From assembly GCA_030141605.1 (NCBI GenBank), contig JAQGDQ010000759.1, positions 5,001 through 28,500 on the forward strand: a stretch of 23,500 nucleotides of DNA, given 5' to 3'. This document shows positions 20,182 through 23,500 of the stretch, one piece after another. This stretch comes from Tubiluchus corallicola (taxonomy: Eukaryota > Priapulida > Priapulimorpha > Priapulimorphida > Tubiluchidae). Position 1 is the stretch's first letter, and the number at the start of each line of letters is the position of its first letter. The position numbers and the translations under genes are program-made. The notes beneath the pieces are model-generated. The model made no database searches and was not told the DNA's origin. It was given only the letters and a program-made list of their open reading frames with translations.

Positions 20182-21096
20182 GTAAACAAGTCTGCAGTTT
20201 TTTGAAAATTTGCTTGTTTTTTTTATATTTTTGTGTTTGTGATTTGTGTGCTTGCATAGCAAAATCATCCGTAAGTCGGCAATTGAGTTTTTCACACATC
20301 ATGAATCTCCATTGATCATTTGATACTAAGCTCATCGCTCTATGTTATTTCTAAGCTCAGGTAATCCATGTTGAAGTTGAGGTGCACGCTGAGAAGCATA
20401 ACCATGAGAAAATCGCTGTTAAAGTCAGCCATTGTTTTTGTCGTATTTTTACGAATACTTAGCAACCGCACAAATTTTGGTTGCTATGAACTTTGCAAGA
20501 GCAAATTGAAGTTGTTTAAATCCACTAGATGGCTCTTCCTGATACAGATTGGGACTTGGCAATAGAAAAAACCCAAAGCAAAATGATTGCTTCCATGAGC
20601 CAATCGGAGTTTGAAAATACAAGTTTTTTACAATTGCAGTACTAGTTTCTAGGCAGAAAAATGGGCACAGGGCTATAAAATCAGATTTTTAGTATTTTTT
20701 AACCTTTTCTGGATAATTTAATACTATAAGTAGAATATATTCAGCATTTGTTTTTATAAAACAAAAAATTAACAATTGACCCAATTTTGGGTGCATTCTA
20801 CTTTGAAGCATCGTAACTGTGACGGGAATACAAAAAATTTTCTTCAGAGCATATGGTGTTCTCAGAAATCTTTATCTCTGTGTATAAAAAAGTGAAAATA
20901 ATAAATTTGACTGCTTTCACTGCTTACAAATGTATAATGATCTAATTATTATAATTTAAGACAATAAAAGTAAATATTACTCACATCGTGCGGCTATAAC
21001 AACTTAAGGCATCCTTGGAACGTCATACTGGTTTACAGCAAATCAGGTAGAGACGCTACAAATAATTACTTGAAAATTTATCTAAACATTTTTTAG

Positions 21097-21169
21097 CGTT
21101 TACTGACGCTTCTGTAAGCGTGTTTAGTGAGGCTCAACCTAATTTACAACTTCACAGGTAAAATTACAG
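21097..21169 (+). other. Possible pseudo-exon with consensus 5' splice site
   Basis: An acceptor-like TTTTTTAG ends at 21096, and two donor-like sites follow: CAG|GTAAAA at 21157/21158 and the full consensus CAG|GTAAGT at 21169/21170. In the phase needed after exon 5 the sequence is open to the first donor but would exit in phase 2, which does not fit exon 6, and it stops before the second. I think it is a decoy rather than a coding exon. Confidence 0.25.
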
Positions 21170-21704
21170 GTAAGTTCACATGGGTGCTGCTGCCACCTAC
21201 ATGTTAAGGCCAGAAACTGACCTTAACAATAACGTAATTTTAACTATGCCGATTTATGAACAGTTTTGGTTAGCAAGCACACATTCATGAACCACAAAAC
21301 TGTTGAAGTTATTTTATAAAAATTTACTTGGTATTTTGACTTATTAAGACTAAACCTCAAACAAAGAAATGTCGGTAATTTAATGCATCATTGCATAAAA
21401 TTGTTTGTTACTTTTTGGCTGCCCTACCCGGCCATTTTCAGCAAGAATAGTTCAACTATTTATTATACAGAGTTCACTGTATTTTTGAAGAATTTTTTGG
21501 AACAACGTGAACGTGTGCGTATAAATGTGTGATTTTTTTTGTAAATTGTTATTGTGTTTGCTTTGCTGTTTTGTTCAAAAGTAAAAAATGATTTTAGCAG
21601 CAATAAATGTTTTAACTATTGCTTGCGTTCTCCTAATCTACAGCCAATGTGTCGCAATTATATTTTAATTGCAAAGTTTTTTAATTACCATGTTTGAGAG
21701 TTTT

Positions 21705-21742
21705 GCTTGTGGGCCAAATCGTGCGAGATTTGGCCCACAAGC
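21705..21742. repeat. Perfect 16-bp palindrome hairpin
   Basis: GCTTGTGGGCCAAATC (21705-21720) and GATTTGGCCCACAAGC (21727-21742) are exact reverse complements around the 6-nt loop GTGCGA. The arms are GC-richer than the surrounding intron. It is too short for a microRNA precursor and has no T run after it. It may be a MITE remnant or a cruciform-prone site. Confidence 0.9.
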
Positions 21743-21969
21743 TTTGCATAAGCCTATCTTTTGTGTGCTTTGTATGTTAACCATCAGTGACCATGCAAAC
21801 TGCTAAATCACCATTTTTTGGGAAACAGCCACTCGAGCCTACATACATCTTGCACTAAGATTTTACTAGTGTATAAACTATGCCAGCTGCATCACTGTGT
21901 TATAGTTTAACACTAGCAGTAATCTTCATTAAGCAATAGGCCCAATTAGAAATTAAGAGATAATTGACT

Positions 21970-22306
21970 GTACTACAGTGGTGTTGTAATGGCTGTATAT
22001 TAAAAGCCAGATGCAAGTACTTGTTTAAAAGATTTAGGTGCATCCATTGCCTCCACGGAACGCTCAACTGCTTTTTCTGTGTTTTGCTGTTTCTTGCTTT
22101 TTTATAAGTTAACTTGTATAATAGTATAGGCTTTTTGGCACATTTTGTAGAGGCTATTATAGGTTCATAAGCTGCTTAACCTTTTTTTATACAGCTTGTA
22201 AAATATATTGTCATATCAGTCCTAATACCCTCATACTAAATTATGTTGTTGTTATATGTCCTGTATTTAGTGTAAAAGGTGATAAATAAATGACTTACTT
22301 ACTTAT
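21970..22306 (+). mobile_element. LINE 3' end with (CTTA)n tail
   Basis: The 3' end reads GGTGATAAATAAATGACTTACTTACTTA. It shares ATAAATGACTTA with the element ending near 6940 and ATAAAT with the minus-strand one at 13060. The upstream 300 bp look like an AT-rich 3'UTR without coding sequence. The left border is a guess. Confidence 0.45.
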
Positions 22307-22784
22307 AACGTCTTTCGTGTTGACCTGCATTAGATCTTATCTAGTGTGAAAATATTTTAATGAAATTTCATAAGATTATTAAAAAAATATCATTTTTTTC
22401 TCTTTATTTTTCTTTCATATTTTATAATTTTCGAGCATTATGAATTCCATCTTTTTTCTTACGTTTTATAAATTTCCTTAGCGATCTTTCACTGTTCTCA
22501 TCAAGCTTAGATTTTGCTGTTCATTCAAACAGAGGTGTCAATTTTACTGCTTTGAAAATATACTGTTTAAAATTTCATTATAAAAAGATGTAAATTGAAT
22601 TACAATTTTGCTTGTGTGAGTTTTGAATTCACACTTTTGTTAAAACATTATTGGTTTAATATCAGACTTGGTCTTATAATGTAATTTAATGATTTTATAT
22701 TAAGAATAGTGTTCTCTCAAACTACAGAAGTTACAGCTTGCATGAACTATCTTTTCATGTTTGCTACTTTTGCATATTTTACAG

Positions 22785-22958
22785 TAGTTCCTCCATTGTA
22801 TACGGATGAAGATACAGCACCTCAGAACACAACCCGTGAAAGCACACAGCTGCTTATAATTGTTCTTGGAGCCGTACTGGGCAGTCTAATTATACTGCTC
22901 ATTATATTTATTATTCTGTGTGCTTGGAAACAGCGCCAGCAACGGCAAATCATAATCG
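22785..22958 (+). CDS. Two-FN3 receptor, exon 6: stalk, transmembrane helix, tail start
   Basis: Acceptor CATATTTTACAG, donor ATCG|GTGAGT (near consensus); phase 1 in, phase 1 out. It encodes residues 291-348. A short acidic stalk (YTDEDTAPQNTTRESTQ, with an NTT sequon) leads to one hydrophobic helix of about 24-26 residues (LLIIVLGAVLG, SLIILLIIFIILCAW). A basic stop-transfer segment, KQRQQRQ, follows. This is type I membrane topology given the signal peptide in exon 1. The cytoplasmic tail continues downstream; without it, JAK-binding box motifs or other signalling motifs cannot be judged. Reading through the donor gives 33 more codons, but they run into GC-rich repeat-like sequence, so I keep the donor. 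Confidence 0.92.
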
Positions 22959-22966
22959 GTGAGTGT

Positions 22967-23060
22967 TTAACCCCTTATAGGGTCACCGGGGGGGTAGAAA
23001 ATTACCCCCGAGCGGTTTTTTTGTATTTTACCCTTTTACCATACGCAGCCCAGTAAACCT
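22967..23060 (+). mobile_element. Possible piggyBac-like left end
   Basis: TTAACCCCTTATAGGGTCACC, 8 bp after the exon 6 donor, resembles a TTAA-flanked piggyBac terminus. GGGGGTA (about 22989) and TACCCCC form a small palindrome inside it. No right end occurs before the window stops, so this is a lead rather than a call. Confidence 0.25.
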
Positions 23061-23120
23061 TTTCTATGACTTTTTCTAAATATGTTTTGTCCACAAAATA
23101 CTTTCAGTTATTTATTTTAG

Positions 23121-23383
23121 GCGCATTGTCTCACCACGAAATAAAACTGAAAATGCAATATGTCGATTTTTTAAAATTGTCGAAACTTCACTTCGCTTGT
23201 CTGTACATTATACGGGCGATGTATCTGATAAAACAAAATGTCAGACGTCTGTATGCTGACGTAGAACTAGTCTACCCACAATTACAACGACAATCAGATC
23301 ATAAACTCAGTCACTCAACATCTTCACACGCGCTAGCAATGTCGGTTGTCTACAGCTATTCCAGCATAGATAAGGGAACGTAA
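23121..23383 (+). CDS. Candidate last exon of the receptor (cytoplasmic tail)
   Basis: TTATTTATTTTAG ends at 23120. In the phase required after exon 6, the frame is open for 87 codons to TAA at 23381-23383. The second half has tyrosine-containing segments, RRLYADVELVYPQLQRQ and SVVYSYSSID; LVYPQL fits the loose [SIVL]xYxx[IVL] phosphotyrosine-motif pattern. The first half (CLYIIRAMYL) is less like a tail. I recognise no JAK box. The intron would be only 162 bp, far shorter than the others, and a possible transposon end sits just upstream, so this could equally be chance or transposon sequence. Confidence 0.27.
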
Positions 23384-23500
23384 CTAAGTGAATTTAAATT
23401 TCGTATTATTAGTAAGTCACATGTCTTTAAGCAGAGGTATAATGTATCCTATGGTGGTCAGCATAACCACAAATTATGCTGTTGCTGTTTACTAATGAAA

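Larger units (their letters stand above)
20182..22784. other. Intron 5 (2.6 kb)
   Basis: Bounded by GTAAAC and TTTTACAG. It contains a perfect hairpin (21705-21742), a LINE 3' end finishing near 22306 and an exon-like remnant near 21097. The remainder (20340-21090, 22310-22780) is AT-rich with nothing recognisable. Confidence 0.6.

Noticed and set aside
6121-22958. Calling the gene interference hedgehog / CDON / BOC outright
   Set aside because: YYRP and the order FN3-FN3-membrane fit, but no Ig-domain exon was found between the signal peptide and the first FN3, and the phase order and domain 1 cysteines fit a D200 cytokine receptor at least as well.

Overview
The window is nuclear DNA from an animal. 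It is AT-rich, genes are split into short exons with GT-AG introns, and short retroposons, MITEs and tandem repeats are dense. A 5S-rRNA-derived SINE resembles non-vertebrate 5S rRNA in its internal control region, so I favour an invertebrate; I cannot name the species. Nothing looks bacterial, and long open frames in the tandem repeats are artefacts.

One protein-coding gene is visible, on the + strand. I assembled six exons whose intron phases fit: 6121-6205 (signal peptide), 10862-10985 and 12569-12852 (first FN3-like domain), 14719-14882 (end of the first domain, start of the second), 19968-20181 (rest of the second FN3 domain) and 22785-22958 (transmembrane segment). The phases run 1-2-1-0-1 and the sixth exon also ends in phase 1. 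The result is 348 codons of a type I membrane receptor: signal peptide, two FN3-like domains (each over two exons, a large lysine-rich insert in the first), one membrane span and the start of a basic cytoplasmic tail. This layout and phase order are those I recall for vertebrate class II helical cytokine receptors (tissue factor/interferon receptor type). The second FN3 also recalls the Ihog/CDON/BOC family (a YYRP motif). The family therefore stays open. A possible last exon lies at 23121-23383.

The most unusual feature is in the intron before the fifth exon. There, 64 copies of a 58-bp unit run from 16262 to 19974 (3,712 bp, exactly 64 x 58). Each unit holds a copy of that intron's own 3' splice site plus the first 8 nt of the exon, and the last unit is the real acceptor. 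The gene thus has about 64 near-identical candidate acceptors in a row. Upstream copies would read into a stop within 11 codons and next to an AATAAA.

Region by region: 1-434, three clustered copies of a structured retroposon with an (ATG)n tail (two more at 13935-14470); 513-977, a piggyBac-like MITE; 1845-2510, a 41-bp minisatellite; 2600-6087, mostly featureless; 6088-6205, first coding exon with an overlapping uORF; 6206-10861, intron with a LINE tail and three hAT-type elements; 10862-14882, exons 2-4 with a fold-back element, a LINE 3' end, a TA-flanked MITE and two retroposons; 15081-15579, the 5S-SINE; 16262-19974, the splice-acceptor array; 19968-22958, exons 5-6 with a perfect hairpin and another LINE tail between them; 22967 onward, a possible piggyBac end and the candidate last exon.
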